Shown here: one piece after another, positions 9,350 through 18,945 of the stretch | Numbering within the stretch: position 1 is the first letter of the stretch | Layout: every line of letters begins with the position of its first letter | From: Oceanospirillaceae bacterium | GTDB taxonomy: Bacteria; Pseudomonadota; Gammaproteobacteria; Pseudomonadales; Balneatricaceae | Assembly: GCA_002686055.1 (NCBI GenBank) | Contig: NYZU01000044.1 | Coordinates: 1 to 32,613 of the forward strand | DNA length: 32,613 nt | Reading direction: 5' to 3' | Program-made: the position numbers and the translations under genes | Notes under the pieces: generated by a model | What the model was told of the DNA's origin: nothing | The model's input: the letters and a program-made list of their open reading frames with translations, nothing else | The model's database searches: none

Positions 9350-11578
9350 CTAATTACCACAATTGGCTTTTGCAGGTGGCCGTGTTTGGTTAAAGGGTAA
9401 CACTAGACCTTCACAGTCAGCATCAATAATTACCCCCGTGGTTGGATTAGTGCGAAACCAATCTACGCCAGGGGGCTGGTTCACCTCATCTTTTTCATAA
9501 GACAGCTTGGACAGCAGACGACCCCAAACCTGTAAAGCACCACTTGAACCTGTTAAAGGGGTGGGAGTAGCGTCCGTATTGCCCATCCAAACAGTCGCTA
9601 CATGACGCCCACTAAAACCTGAAAACCAGCTATCGCGCTGATCATTGGTGGTACCTGTTTTGCCGGCTACTATTTGTTCTGTAGGCAGGTATTCATAGGC
9701 TCCTCGAGCAGTACCCTGACGTCCAATTAAGGCTAATTCTTGCTGGAGCAAATAAGTAGCTTGAGGGTCTGCCGCCTGACGAACTTGATAAGGGTAGTGA
9801 CTTAACAGCTGACCATTGGCTTTGGTTACATCACGCACAATAGACAATGGATTATAAAAGCCATTATTAGCCATGGTTTGATATACCTGATTAACCTCCA
9901 TAGGCGATAGCTCTAGGGCACCCAAAAGTCGACTTGGATAGGGTTCCCAGCTTTGCTTAACACCTAAGGCCGATAACTGTTCCAGCACCTTATCTACACC
10001 TAAACTCATACCGAGACGCACATTGGCAATATTGTAGGACTTAACTAAGGCTTGATACATGGGCACCACACCGTGGGACTGACCATCATAATTGGCTGGT
10101 TGCCAGACACTTCCGTCAGGCTGTGGGATAGTCAGGGGCGAATCATCCAAAGGACTCAACAAATGAAATCGTTCACTGGCCAACGCAGTCAAATGGATAA
10201 TAGGCTTAATTAGAGAGCCAACTTGACGGCTATCATCCAAAGCCCAATTGTGGCCGGCATAGCCACCATCACGATCCCCCACGACGGCAAGCACTTCACC
10301 ATTATGCCGTTGTGACAAAACCAAAGCAGCCTGTAACTTGTTTTGGTCACCATATTGCTTAGTTAAACTACTAAGACTATTTTTCATAGCCTTATTAGCT
10401 TGATACTGTGCCCATGGATCAATAGTGGTAAATACTCGCAAGCCCTGATTACTTAGATCATTAGCTTTATAGGCCTGTTGTAACTGCTGGCGAACTAAAT
10501 CCATATAGGCTGGATAGCGACTATATTGGGTTACCTTAGTAAGCTGTAGCGGCTTACTTTGTAAGTCCTGCATCTCGGTGTCAGAGATCATACCCACATC
10601 TGCTAGAATTTTTAGTACCAGATCGCGACGTTGCTTAGCGCGTTGAGGGTAACGTATAGGATTGTAATAGGAAGGGCCTTTGATCATTCCGACTAACAAA
10701 GCTGTTTGATGCAAGGCGAGCTCATTAAGTGGCTGACCAAAGTAATACCAACTAGCCAGTCCAAAACCATGAATGGCGCGCTTACCCTGTTGCCCCAGAA
10801 AAACCTCATTTAAATAAACTTCAAGTATTTCATCTTTGCTGTAATGGTTATTGAGCAGTAAGGCCATGGGCGCTTCGATTAATTTACGCCACAGTGTTTG
10901 TTCTGCACTTAGGTAAAAGTTTTTTACTAGCTGTTGCGTAATAGTACTGCCACCCTGGACTATTCGACCTGCTTTAAAGTTAACCGCCATTGCCCGAGCA
11001 ATACCGGCAGGTGATATTCCTAGATGCTCGTAATAGGTACGATCCTCTACGGCTAATAGGGTTTGTACAAAACCTGCGGGAAGATCATCCAATTGCACCA
11101 ATTCCCGATCTTCATTATGGGATGGATATATACCGCCAATTAGCTGCGGTTCAAGACGGATCAAATGTAAATCTTGGCCCTGTGTATCATTCATGGACAA
11201 AATACGTCCTGCTTGCAGTATTACCTCTTGCCGATTACTTTTCTCACTAGCATCAACAAAGTGAAAGCCGCGGGTATAAATCTCTAGTCGATTGTTGTGT
11301 AAACGATATTGGCCTGGTTTATGTAGTTGTTGCACTGCCCGATAACCTAATTGCTGCAGTTCATAGGCTAATTGACCATCGGCAAGTTGTTTACCCACAT
11401 AAAGTTCAAGGGGGCGAGCATAGACTTTGGCTGGCAGGGTCCAACGATGACCTTCAAACCGGTGTCTTACCTGTGCATCTAACCAAATCAATAAGACTAA
11501 GGTACACACTGCCAAGACAGTTAAGAGTTGCCAAAAAAAACGCCAGAATTTATTTGCTTTGTGGGGGTGCTGAGCCAC
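9350..11578 (-). CDS. mrcB: Penicillin-binding protein 1B (bifunctional peptidoglycan synthase)
   Basis: Class A PBP anchored in the inner membrane. It polymerises glycan strands from lipid II and crosslinks the peptides. Domain order in 742 residues: short cytoplasmic tail; membrane helix about 14-33; UB2H regulatory domain about 50-140; GT51 glycosyltransferase about 160-330 with E178 in AVEDR, QGGSTITQQLVKN and second glutamate E235; transpeptidase about 410-700 with SLIK (S455, K458), SYN (S514-N516) and KTGT (640-643). It is complete and all catalytic motifs are intact. The UB2H domain is where E. coli LpoB docks. The downstream TPR lipoprotein is the likely activator here. Also called ponB. 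Confidence 0.96.
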   Translation of the reverse strand: MAQHPHKANKFWRFFWQLLTVLAVCTLVLLIWLDAQVRHRFEGHRWTLPAKVYARPLELYVGKQLADGQLAYELQQLGYRAVQQLHKPGQYRLHNNRLEIYTRGFHFVDASEKSNRQEVILQAGRILSMNDTQGQDLHLIRLEPQLIGGIYPSHNEDRELVQLDDLPAGFVQTLLAVEDRTYYEHLGISPAGIARAMAVNFKAGRIVQGGSTITQQLVKNFYLSAEQTLWRKLIEAPMALLLNNHYSKDEILEVYLNEVFLGQQGKRAIHGFGLASWYYFGQPLNELALHQTALLVGMIKGPSYYNPIRYPQRAKQRRDLVLKILADVGMISDTEMQDLQSKPLQLTKVTQYSRYPAYMDLVRQQLQQAYKANDLSNQGLRVFTTIDPWAQYQANKAMKNSLSSLTKQYGDQNKLQAALVLSQRHNGEVLAVVGDRDGGYAGHNWALDDSRQVGSLIKPIIHLTALASERFHLLSPLDDSPLTIPQPDGSVWQPANYDGQSHGVVPMYQALVKSYNIANVRLGMSLGVDKVLEQLSALGVKQSWEPYPSRLLGALELSPMEVNQVYQTMANNGFYNPLSIVRDVTKANGQLLSHYPYQVRQAADPQATYLLQQELALIGRQGTARGAYEYLPTEQIVAGKTGTTNDQRDSWFSGFSGRHVATVWMGNTDATPTPLTGSSGALQVWGRLLSKLSYEKDEVNQPPGVDWFRTNPTTGVIIDADCEGLVLPFNQTRPPAKANCGN

Positions 11579-11747
11579 CTATTTCTCCATTGTAACGATG
11601 CTTAAGCATCATATTGCCATCTTTAGATGGCCACTTGCTCCATATCCACGGGGTCAATTACTGCAACTCACGGAGCCATTTTTATTGTTGCCATACTATT
11701 AGATAAATGGCGGCAACTAAGGTTCCTGTCGATAGTTACTTTTGTCT

Positions 11748-12467
11748 CTACAGCTTAGGTTTATCCAATATAACTGGCAATGGCCTGCTTAAACCTATAC
11801 TTTGCGGGCTGATATCAGCACCATAAGCATAGACTTCCACACCGGCAGCTACCGCTGCAAGTAGTGCCTCTGCATAGCGTGGATCCTTGTCCCAAGCTGG
11901 CGCTACCTCCTCAATCCCCGTATGGGCAGCACAAAATACTAACACTGCTCGCTGGCCTGCTGTGGCCATAGCTGCTAATTCACGTAAATGTTTACGCCCA
12001 CGGTCAGTAACGGCATCAGGAAACTCACCGCGCCCATGACCACGGAACCAAGTGACATTTTTCACCTCTACATAACAATCTGGCCCGGCACCTTGCAAGA
12101 GAATATCGATACGACTCCTTTCTTGCCCAAAGGCTACCTCTTGCTGCAAGTCTGAGTAACCTTGTAAAGCCTCAATAGTGCCATTGTTTATGGCTTCAAC
12201 CACTAGGGCATTAGCTCGCTGGGTATTGATACAAGCCAGATATTGCCCATCTACTTCCACTAACTCCCAAGTGCAAGGGTATTTACGCTTGGCATTATCC
12301 GACTGCCAATACCATAACCGGCTACCCGGCTCAGCACAGGCAGCCATGGAGCCAGTATTAGGGCAATGTAAAGTAAGCTTTGTGCCATTATGGGTTGTGA
12401 CGTCAGCCAAAAAGCGTTTGTAACGTTGGCTTAATACAGCTTCTTGTAAAGGTGGATTGAAGTTCAT
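11748..12467 (-). CDS. sfsA: DNA/RNA nuclease SfsA
   Basis: SfsA family (sugar fermentation stimulation protein), 239 residues, with an N-terminal OB-like part and a C-terminal PD-(D/E)XK-type nuclease fold. Conserved stretches are CPNTGSM (about 35-41), RSRIDILL (about 117-124) and YVEVKNVTW (about 132-140), which carries the E-x-K of the nuclease core, followed by FPDAVTDRGRKHL. The physiological role is not settled; nuclease activity is reported for family members. It is divergent from dksA, a pairing that also occurs as neighbours in E. coli. ATG at 12467. No clear terminator was found downstream. Confidence 0.94.
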   Translation of the reverse strand: MNFNPPLQEAVLSQRYKRFLADVTTHNGTKLTLHCPNTGSMAACAEPGSRLWYWQSDNAKRKYPCTWELVEVDGQYLACINTQRANALVVEAINNGTIEALQGYSDLQQEVAFGQERSRIDILLQGAGPDCYVEVKNVTWFRGHGRGEFPDAVTDRGRKHLRELAAMATAGQRAVLVFCAAHTGIEEVAPAWDKDPRYAEALLAAVAAGVEVYAYGADISPQSIGLSRPLPVILDKPKL

Positions 12468-12773
12468 TAATTATGTTCTGCAAGGCATCAAAATAAGCAT
12501 TAATTCTGGCACTGGCCAGCTTGGTAAGCAACTGCAAAGTTATAGCAAAATGGCATATTTATATTAATATCCAAGGGGCATTTTGGGATCATCTTTATTA
12601 ACCAAGTTGACAGCTATTGAGGATGTTTTGGTTAATTAAAAAACGCCCCTAGCCAAACGTATTTAAATCTGGTAGTTTATTCGCCCTAAATTCAACCGTA
12701 ACCGGGTAGACTTGCTGCAAGTCCCTCAAATTGCTGCTCCAAGACTGCCCATATACATTAAGTGTAGAATGAT
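12468..12773. other. Divergent sfsA/dksA intergenic region with a candidate dksA promoter
   Basis: 306 bases without a gene. Best plus-strand promoter candidate: TTGACA at 12607-12612 with GTTAAT at 12631-12636 (18-base spacer). An imperfect inverted repeat brackets it: AGGGGCATTTT at 12574-12584 and AAAACGCCCCT at 12640-12650, ten pairs with one mismatch. A second short inverted repeat, GACTTG-CTG-CAAGTC, lies at 12709-12723. If the promoter is real, dksA has a leader of about 130 bases. I see no small ORF or known RNA here. Confidence 0.35.
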
Positions 12774-13205
12774 ATGGCAGAAAATCACGAATCATTACTG
12801 AAACACTTCACGCCCTATGAAGCCAAGGCCGACGAAGAGTATATGAATCAGGCTCAACGTGATCACTTCAAGCATATTTTGGAAGCTTGGAAACAGGACC
12901 TAGCTGAAGAAGTTGATCGCACTGTTAGCCACTTAAAAGAAGATGGCGCCAACTTTGCTGATCCTAGCGATCGGGCGAGCCAAGAAGAAGAGTTCTCCTT
13001 AGAACTTCGGGCACGGGATCGCGAACGTCGACTAACGAAGAAAATCAACGACACCTTAGAAATGATTGAAGGTGATGATTACGGCTATTGTGAAGCTTGC
13101 GGTATTGAAATTGGTATTCGTCGACTTGAAGCGCGTCCCACAGCCACCCTTTGTATTGACTGCAAAACCTTGGCAGAAATCAAAGAGAAACAACTCGGCA
13201 AGTAA
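12774..13205 (+). CDS. dksA: RNA polymerase-binding transcription factor DksA
   Basis: Binds in the secondary channel of RNA polymerase and, with ppGpp, represses rRNA promoters and activates amino-acid operons. The 143-residue protein has the coiled-coil domain with the tip motif DxxDxA (D63, D66, A68 in ADPSDRAS). It also has a complete C4 zinc finger, CEAC ... CIDC, the two pairs 17 residues apart, with the family hallmark [11 protein letters not shown] between them. It is slightly shorter than E. coli DksA (151), missing some N-terminal residues. gluQ begins three bases after the stop, so the two are translationally close. The predicted rRNA promoters at the left edge of the window have the GC-rich discriminators that DksA/ppGpp act on. 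Confidence 0.97.
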   Translation: MAENHESLLKHFTPYEAKADEEYMNQAQRDHFKHILEAWKQDLAEEVDRTVSHLKEDGANFADPSDRASQEEEFSLELRARDRERRLTKKINDTLEMIEGDDYGYCEACGIEIGIRRLEARPTATLCIDCKTLAEIKEKQLGK

Positions 13206-13208
13206 ACC

Positions 13209-14135
13209 TTGGCGAACCTGCATAAATCGCAGTCTCAAACTACTTCCGGCTATGTTGGGCGTTTTGCACCTACGCCCAGCGGCCCGCTACACTTTGGCTC
13301 TTTAGTCGCCGCCCTAGCAAGTTTTTTAGATGCCCGTACCCACCAAGGACAATGGCTGGTGCGCATAGAAGATATTGACCCACCCCGCTGCCAAGATGGC
13401 GCTAGTGATCATATTTTACGCACCTTAGAGGCCTTTGGTTTGCATTGGGATGGGTCTATTTGCTATCAGAGCCAACAACGGCAATCTTATTTGCAGGCCT
13501 TAGCGCAACTTCAGCAACAAGATCTGTTATACCCTTGTATTTGTAGCCGCAGCCAACTGCAGGGCCAAACTATTTACCCAGGTAATTGCCGCGATCAATC
13601 TACACCTTCTGAGCAAGCCAGTGCCTGGCGCATAAAGGTTCCGACCATGGAGCTTGGCTTTGACGATCTTATTTTGCCAGCTTATAAGGAAAATCTGGCT
13701 CAGCAAGTAGGGGACTTTATTTTACAACGTAAAGATGGGCTCTTTGCCTACCAGCTAGCCGTAGTCGTTGATGATGCCCACCAGGGTATTACCCATATTA
13801 TTCGTGGTGCCGACCTTTACCAACAAACACCGCGGCAGGTGTTTTTACAAAAGTGCCTAGCTCTTCCCACACCTAGCTATGGTCATATCCCATTAATTAT
13901 TAATGAAGCTGGCCAAAAGTTAAGCAAACAAAATCTAGCTCAAGCCATTTCTGCTAGCCAAGGACCACTGTTAATGAGTCAGGCCCTGCAACGGCTAGGG
14001 CAAAACTTACCGAGTGAACTTAAGGGCGCCCCCGTAGCAGAACAATTAGCTTGGTCTATAGCAGCATGGGAACGCAAAAATGTGCCCGCTTTTTATCAGG
14101 ATCCGGTGCCGTTTTTGCAATCCCCTCTCCCCTGA
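13209..14135 (+). CDS. gluQ: Glutamyl-queuosine tRNA(Asp) synthetase
   Basis: A truncated glutamyl-tRNA synthetase paralogue that attaches glutamate to the queuosine base in the anticodon of tRNA-Asp. The 308-residue protein has the HIGH-type motif in APTPSGPLHFGSL (about 20-32), the KMSKS-type KLSKQ, and zinc ligands C110, C112, Y123 and C127. It lacks the anticodon-binding half of full GluRS, as expected. The start is TTG, three bases after the dksA stop; no ATG fits the conserved N-terminus. This unusual start may lower its translation relative to dksA. The dksA-gluQ pair is conserved widely in gammaproteobacteria. Confidence 0.94.
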   Translation: MANLHKSQSQTTSGYVGRFAPTPSGPLHFGSLVAALASFLDARTHQGQWLVRIEDIDPPRCQDGASDHILRTLEAFGLHWDGSICYQSQQRQSYLQALAQLQQQDLLYPCICSRSQLQGQTIYPGNCRDQSTPSEQASAWRIKVPTMELGFDDLILPAYKENLAQQVGDFILQRKDGLFAYQLAVVVDDAHQGITHIIRGADLYQQTPRQVFLQKCLALPTPSYGHIPLIINEAGQKLSKQNLAQAISASQGPLLMSQALQRLGQNLPSELKGAPVAEQLAWSIAAWERKNVPAFYQDPVPFLQSPLP

Positions 14136-14197
14136 TCTACCGTGGCCGTGTTAGAATATTAGCTTTGGTCTAAGATAAGGTTGCGACCGATAAAACT

Positions 14198-15577
14198 ATG
14201 GGTTTTATTAACAAATTAATGGATATATTATTCGGCCAAAATACTGCTCGCGAGCCAGTTGATAAGGCGACCAGTGGTCCTCGCGTTATACCCCGTGACC
14301 AACATGGTATAAGCCGCCGAGATATTAGTGATAATGCGCTTAAGGTACTCTATCGCCTTAAGGACGCCGGCTACCAAGCCTATCTTGTGGGTGGTGGTGT
14401 CCGTGACCTGCTGTTAGGTGGCCAACCAAAAGACTTTGATATTGCTACGGACGCCCATCCTGAACAAGTTCATAAGCTATTTCGCAACTCTATTCTTATA
14501 GGCCGACGTTTTCGCCTAGTGCATGTGCGCTTTGGTCGAGAAATTATTGAAGTAGCGACCTTTCGGGCAAGCCATAATGGTGATAGCAATGGTACCGAAG
14601 CACGTCAGTCAGCAAGTGGCATGCTAACTCGTGACAATGTCTATGGCACTGTTGATGAGGACGCCCAACGCCGTGACTTCACCATCAATGCTATGTATTA
14701 CAATATTGATGACTTTACGATACATGATTTTGCTAATGGCGCGGCTGATATCCAAAGCCGAACGATTCGCATGATTGGCGACCCCTACGAACGCTATCGT
14801 GAAGATCCTGTGCGCATGTTGCGTGCTATTCGCTTTGCTGCCAAATTGGATTTTGATATTGCTGACCAAACTGGGGATCCCATTGATGAGCTGGGTCACC
14901 TGTTGCAGCCTATTCCTGCAGCCCGTATGTTTGAAGAAATTTTAAAACTATTTTTGGCAGGTCAAGGAGAAGCTACATACGAATTATTGCAAGACTATAA
15001 TTTGTTCCGTTATTTGTTTCCGGCAACACAAGCAGCTATTGAAGCTGATCAAAGTGAAGAACAGCTGGTGGAAACATTTATTCTGCGGGCTCTGCGCAAC
15101 TCAGATGAACGTATTGGCCATGGTAAAAGTGTAACGCCAGCCTTCTTATTAGCAGCTTTATTGTGGGCACCCTTGCAATCCCGTATAGCACAAATTAAAA
15201 ATACGCCACCCGTACCCGCCCTCCACCAAGCAGCACAAGATGTTATTCAGGAGCAGGTTAAAAGTACTTCTATACCAAGGCGCTTTAGTACCCCCATGAA
15301 AGAAATCTGGGATATGCAATTACGTTTACCACGTCGCCATGGCAACCGCGCAGAACAATTATTGGAACATAAGCGTTTTCGGGCCGGCTATGACTTTTTG
15401 CTTATCCGCGAGGCCAGTGGTGAAGTTTTAGACGGCCTGGGCGAGTGGTGGACACGCTTCCAGTATGCGAGTGAAGAGCAACGTCTCGAAATGAGCAAAG
15501 CATTAGGCAAAGCGCCGCGCCCTAAACGTAAGCGCAAACCAGCCAATCATCAGTCTGATTCGAGTAATCAAGCATGA
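14198..15577 (+). CDS. pcnB: Poly(A) polymerase I
   Basis: Adds 3' poly(A) tails to RNA and promotes decay. The 459-residue protein has the nucleotidyltransferase class II signature LVGGGVRDLLLG (about 63-74) with catalytic DFDIAT (aspartates about 79 and 81) and the downstream RRDFTINAMYY and RYREDPVRMLRAIRFAAKL blocks. It ends in a very basic tail (PKRKRKP), typical of PcnB rather than of a tRNA CCA-adding enzyme. It follows gluQ by 62 bases and overlaps folK by four bases (ATGA), so translational coupling is likely. Unlike Pseudomonas, no cbrAB two-component genes lie between gluQ and pcnB. Confidence 0.95.
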   Translation: MGFINKLMDILFGQNTAREPVDKATSGPRVIPRDQHGISRRDISDNALKVLYRLKDAGYQAYLVGGGVRDLLLGGQPKDFDIATDAHPEQVHKLFRNSILIGRRFRLVHVRFGREIIEVATFRASHNGDSNGTEARQSASGMLTRDNVYGTVDEDAQRRDFTINAMYYNIDDFTIHDFANGAADIQSRTIRMIGDPYERYREDPVRMLRAIRFAAKLDFDIADQTGDPIDELGHLLQPIPAARMFEEILKLFLAGQGEATYELLQDYNLFRYLFPATQAAIEADQSEEQLVETFILRALRNSDERIGHGKSVTPAFLLAALLWAPLQSRIAQIKNTPPVPALHQAAQDVIQEQVKSTSIPRRFSTPMKEIWDMQLRLPRRHGNRAEQLLEHKRFRAGYDFLLIREASGEVLDGLGEWWTRFQYASEEQRLEMSKALGKAPRPKRKRKPANHQSDSSNQA

Positions 15578-16059
15578 AACATAATGCCTATATTGGTATA
15601 GGCAGCAACCTTGAGACCCCAGCGGATCAGGTGCAACAGGCTATACACGAACTAGGCAATTTACCCCATTGCCAATTGCTTAAAGCGTCTAGTCTTTATG
15701 CCAGCAAGCCCATGGGACCTCAGGATCAACCAGATTATATTAATGCTGTGGTGCATTTGGACACTGATCTGGAGCCCCTAGCCCTACTTGATGCCTTACA
15801 AGAACTAGAACACTTGCACAGGCGGGTACGTAAGCAACACTGGGGGCCACGCACCCTCGACTTAGATATGTTGCTCTATAATGAGGAAACGATTAATCAT
15901 GCTCGCTTGCAAGTCCCTCATCCTGGGCTTACACAAAGAAATTTTGTCCTTTACCCACTAGCTGAAATAAACTCACAACTAAGTTTGCCCAATGGCACTA
16001 GCCTGCAGCAATTATTACAAGATTGCCCACTAGCCGATTTAGTTAAGCTAGCCGTATAA
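15574..16059 (+). CDS. folK: 2-amino-4-hydroxy-6-hydroxymethyldihydropteridine pyrophosphokinase (HPPK)
   Basis: Folate pathway kinase that transfers pyrophosphate from ATP to 6-hydroxymethyl-dihydropterin. The 161-residue protein has the N-terminal IGIGSNL, the signature [13 protein letters not shown] with the metal-binding aspartates (about 88-100), and [18 protein letters not shown]. Its ATG overlaps the pcnB stop, as in many gammaproteobacteria. panB follows after 26 bases. Confidence 0.96.
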   Translation: MKHNAYIGIGSNLETPADQVQQAIHELGNLPHCQLLKASSLYASKPMGPQDQPDYINAVVHLDTDLEPLALLDALQELEHLHRRVRKQHWGPRTLDLDMLLYNEETINHARLQVPHPGLTQRNFVLYPLAEINSQLSLPNGTSLQQLLQDCPLADLVKLAV

Positions 16060-16085
16060 TAACCCTAAACTCTGAGAACGGTAAC

Positions 16086-16883
16086 ATGGCACAAACAACT
16101 CTGCACACTCTCTCTTCCATGAAGCAGAGAGGCGAAAAGATCACTTGCCTCACCAGTTATGATGCAACCTTTACCCATTGGCTCAATGCCGCGGGTATAG
16201 ATATGATTTTAGTTGGTGACTCCCTTGGCATGGTATTGCAAGGGCAGGATTCTACTTTGCCAGTCGATATTGACGATATGGTTTACCATACCCATTGTGT
16301 AAAAGCAGGTAATCAGCACTGTCTGATTATGGCCGATATGCCTTTTATGACCTATCGCACTATCGAACAAGCCATGACCAATGCCACCGCTCTTATGCAA
16401 GCAGGTGCACAAATTGTTAAGTTAGAAGGTGGTCTCTGGCTGCAAGATACAGTGGCCAAATTATACGAACAAGGTATCCCAGTTTGTGCTCATTTAGGTC
16501 TGACGCCTCAAGCTATCAATAAATTGGGAGGCTATCGTGTGCAAGGTCGTACACCTGAGCAAGCCCAGAATATGCTAAATGAAGCTGTAGCCCTAGAAGC
16601 AGCTGGCGCCAGTATGATACTCCTTGAATGTGTGCCAGCCAGTGTTGGCAAGGCCATTACTGAAGCGGTAACAGTTCCCGTTGTCGGTATTGGTGCAGGG
16701 CCTGACACTGACGCGCAAGTGCTTGTATTACACGACATACTCGGACTAAGTCCCGGTAGGCAGACCCGCTTTGTAAAGAACTTTATGGCACAAGAGCATA
16801 ATGTTCAGGATGCGTTGGCGGCCTATGTGAAAGAAGTAAAAGACCAAACCTTCCCTGGTCCAGAACATTGCTTTGAGTCCTAG
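16086..16883 (+). CDS. panB: 3-methyl-2-oxobutanoate hydroxymethyltransferase
   Basis: First committed step to pantothenate: ketoisovalerate plus methylene-THF gives ketopantoate. The 265-residue TIM-barrel protein shows the metal/substrate motifs VGDSLGM and MADMPF, and KLEGG around the catalytic region. The C-terminal [20 protein letters not shown] is diagnostic. The ATG has an AGAACGG-type ribosome-binding site. panC starts two bases after its stop, so they form one unit. No panD (aspartate decarboxylase) is adjacent, unlike the E. coli panBCD locus. Confidence 0.97.
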   Translation: MAQTTLHTLSSMKQRGEKITCLTSYDATFTHWLNAAGIDMILVGDSLGMVLQGQDSTLPVDIDDMVYHTHCVKAGNQHCLIMADMPFMTYRTIEQAMTNATALMQAGAQIVKLEGGLWLQDTVAKLYEQGIPVCAHLGLTPQAINKLGGYRVQGRTPEQAQNMLNEAVALEAAGASMILLECVPASVGKAITEAVTVPVVGIGAGPDTDAQVLVLHDILGLSPGRQTRFVKNFMAQEHNVQDALAAYVKEVKDQTFPGPEHCFES

Positions 16884-16885
16884 TC

Positions 16886-17737
16886 ATGCAAGTTATCAAT
16901 CAAATTGACGCTTTGCGTCAGGCTCTGTGGCAACATCGTCTTAATGGCGCCAGTATTGCCTTTGTTCCTACCATGGGCAATCTCCATGAAGGCCATTTAC
17001 AACTTATCGACCGCGCTCATGAAGCTGCTGATATTGTGGTCGCCAGTATCTTTGTCAATCCGCTGCAATTTGGCCCAGGGGAAGACTTTAATGGCTACCC
17101 ACGTACTTTTGAAAATGACCAAGCCAAACTCACTGAACGAGGTTGCCATATACTCTTCGCCCCCACTGTGGACGAAATGTATCCAGAAACTCAGATCAGT
17201 GCAACGGTGGTTAAGGTACCTCATTTGAGCAGTATCCACTGTGGTGCCTCTCGCCCCGGTCACTTTACTGGCGTTGCCACAGTAGTAGCTAAACTTTTTG
17301 GTATCGTGCAACCAGATTATGCCGTCTTTGGTCTGAAAGATTTTCAACAATTTCTAGTTATTAAACAACTTACAGAAGATTTATGTTTACCCTTAGAAAT
17401 TATTGGTGCACCTATTGCCCGCGCCGAGAGTGGTCTTGCACTAAGCTCACGTAATGGCTACTTATCTGTGGAAGAACTAGAACAGGCGGCTGCCCTATAT
17501 CGATGTTTGGCCAATACGCGTACCAGCATTGATGCTGGGAATCTGAATTTTAACGAACTTGAAGTAGCCGCCAAGGCCGACCTTGAAACTGCTGGGTTTA
17601 CACCCGATTACTTTACCGTCTGTCGCCAACAGGACCTGCTACCAGCCAGTGCAGAAGATAAAGAACTGGTGATTATTGCCGCGGCCTATTTAGGCCAAGC
17701 CAGATTAATCGATAATCTACATTTTCAACGCCTCTAA
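16886..17737 (+). CDS. panC: Pantothenate synthetase (pantoate-beta-alanine ligase)
   Basis: ATP-dependent condensation of pantoate and beta-alanine through a pantoyl-adenylate. The 283-residue protein has the nucleotidyltransferase motif PTMGNLHEGHL (HxGH type), FVNPLQF, FGLKDFQQF and ALSSRNGYLS. Canonical family members read KDYQQ where this one reads KDFQQ, a mild change. It is tightly coupled to panB. The thiolase gene follows after 15 bases with an AAGGAG ribosome-binding site. Confidence 0.96.
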   Translation: MQVINQIDALRQALWQHRLNGASIAFVPTMGNLHEGHLQLIDRAHEAADIVVASIFVNPLQFGPGEDFNGYPRTFENDQAKLTERGCHILFAPTVDEMYPETQISATVVKVPHLSSIHCGASRPGHFTGVATVVAKLFGIVQPDYAVFGLKDFQQFLVIKQLTEDLCLPLEIIGAPIARAESGLALSSRNGYLSVEELEQAAALYRCLANTRTSIDAGNLNFNELEVAAKADLETAGFTPDYFTVCRQQDLLPASAEDKELVIIAAAYLGQARLIDNLHFQRL

Positions 17738-17752
17738 TTCAAGGAGCTTGCC

Positions 17753-18925
17753 ATGGATACTGTTATTGTTGCCGCAACTCGTTCAGCTATTGGTAGCTTT
17801 GGTGGCTCCTTAGCCCCCCTTTCTGCGGTGGAAATTGGCACCCAAGTACTGCAAGGCTTGCTGCAAAAAGCGGGTATTGATGGTGCAGATATCGATGAGG
17901 TCATTCTCGGCCAAGTATTAACTGCCGGCTGCGGCCAAAATCCAGCCCGCCAAACGGCCATCCATGCTGGTTTGCAATTTACTACTAGTGCGATCACCAT
18001 AAATAAAGTTTGTGGCTCTGGCTTAAAAGCTGTGCATATGGCGCACCAAGCTATTCAGTGCGGTGATGCCGAACTGGTTGTGGCCGGTGGCCAAGAAAGT
18101 ATGAGCCAAGCGGCCCATGTCTTGCCTAATTCGCGCAGTGGCCAGCGCCTTGGCAATTGGAATATGGTGGATACCATGGTCCATGACGGCTTATGGGATG
18201 CCTTCCATAATTACCATATGGGTATCACCGCCGAAAATATTGCTAATCAATTTGGTATCGATCGCCAAACTCAAGACGCTTTTGCGACCCACTCACAAAG
18301 CAAAGCTGAAGCAGCCATTGCTGCGGAAAAATTCGCTGAGGAAATTACCCCCATTGAAGTACAGCAGCGCAAAAAAACCACCACCTTTGCCCAAGATGAA
18401 CAGCCACGTTCGGGAGTCACCCAGGAAAGCCTAAGCCAACTGCGACCAGCGTTTAGAAAGGATGGTACTGTCACTGCAGGTAACGCTTCAACACTTAATG
18501 ATGGCGCGGCAATGGTGTTGCTTGCCAGCCGCGCCAAAGCCGAGCAACTGGGTTTGCCCATTCTGGCCACCATTAAAGGCGGTGCCAGTGCCGGTGTAGA
18601 CCCAAGTATTATGGGTACAGGACCTATCCAAGCCAGTCAAAAAGCACTGCAAAAAGCGGGCTGGAAAATTGATGATTTAGAGCTAATTGAAGCCAATGAA
18701 GCCTTTGCCGTACAAGCCATCAGTGTTAATCAAGGCCTTGAGTTAGACACAGAAATAGTTAATGTTAACGGTGGCGCAATCGCTTTGGGCCACCCCATTG
18801 GCGCTTCCGGTTGCCGAATATTAGTCACCCTACTGCATGAAATGCAACGCCGCAATGTGCATAAAGGCTTAGCCACATTGTGTATTGGTGGTGGTATGGG
18901 CATGGCTTTATGTGTTGAACGATAG
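17753..18925 (+). CDS. Acetyl-CoA C-acetyltransferase (thiolase)
   Basis: Biosynthetic-type thiolase of the AtoB/PhaA group, 390 residues. It joins two acetyl-CoA to acetoacetyl-CoA or runs in reverse. Catalytic residues are all visible: nucleophile C87 in VCGSGLKAV, NEAF at 315-318, H347 in GHPIGASG and C377 in CIGGGMG. It follows panC by 15 bases with a strong ribosome-binding site (AAGGAG), so it probably shares the pan transcript, though its chemistry is unrelated to pantothenate itself. Whether it serves polyhydroxyalkanoate, amino-acid or fatty-acid metabolism cannot be told from here: no phaB or phaC is near. Confidence 0.93.
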   Translation: MDTVIVAATRSAIGSFGGSLAPLSAVEIGTQVLQGLLQKAGIDGADIDEVILGQVLTAGCGQNPARQTAIHAGLQFTTSAITINKVCGSGLKAVHMAHQAIQCGDAELVVAGGQESMSQAAHVLPNSRSGQRLGNWNMVDTMVHDGLWDAFHNYHMGITAENIANQFGIDRQTQDAFATHSQSKAEAAIAAEKFAEEITPIEVQQRKKTTTFAQDEQPRSGVTQESLSQLRPAFRKDGTVTAGNASTLNDGAAMVLLASRAKAEQLGLPILATIKGGASAGVDPSIMGTGPIQASQKALQKAGWKIDDLELIEANEAFAVQAISVNQGLELDTEIVNVNGGAIALGHPIGASGCRILVTLLHEMQRRNVHKGLATLCIGGGMGMALCVER

Positions 18926-18945
18926 GTAATACTATCAAGCAGCGA

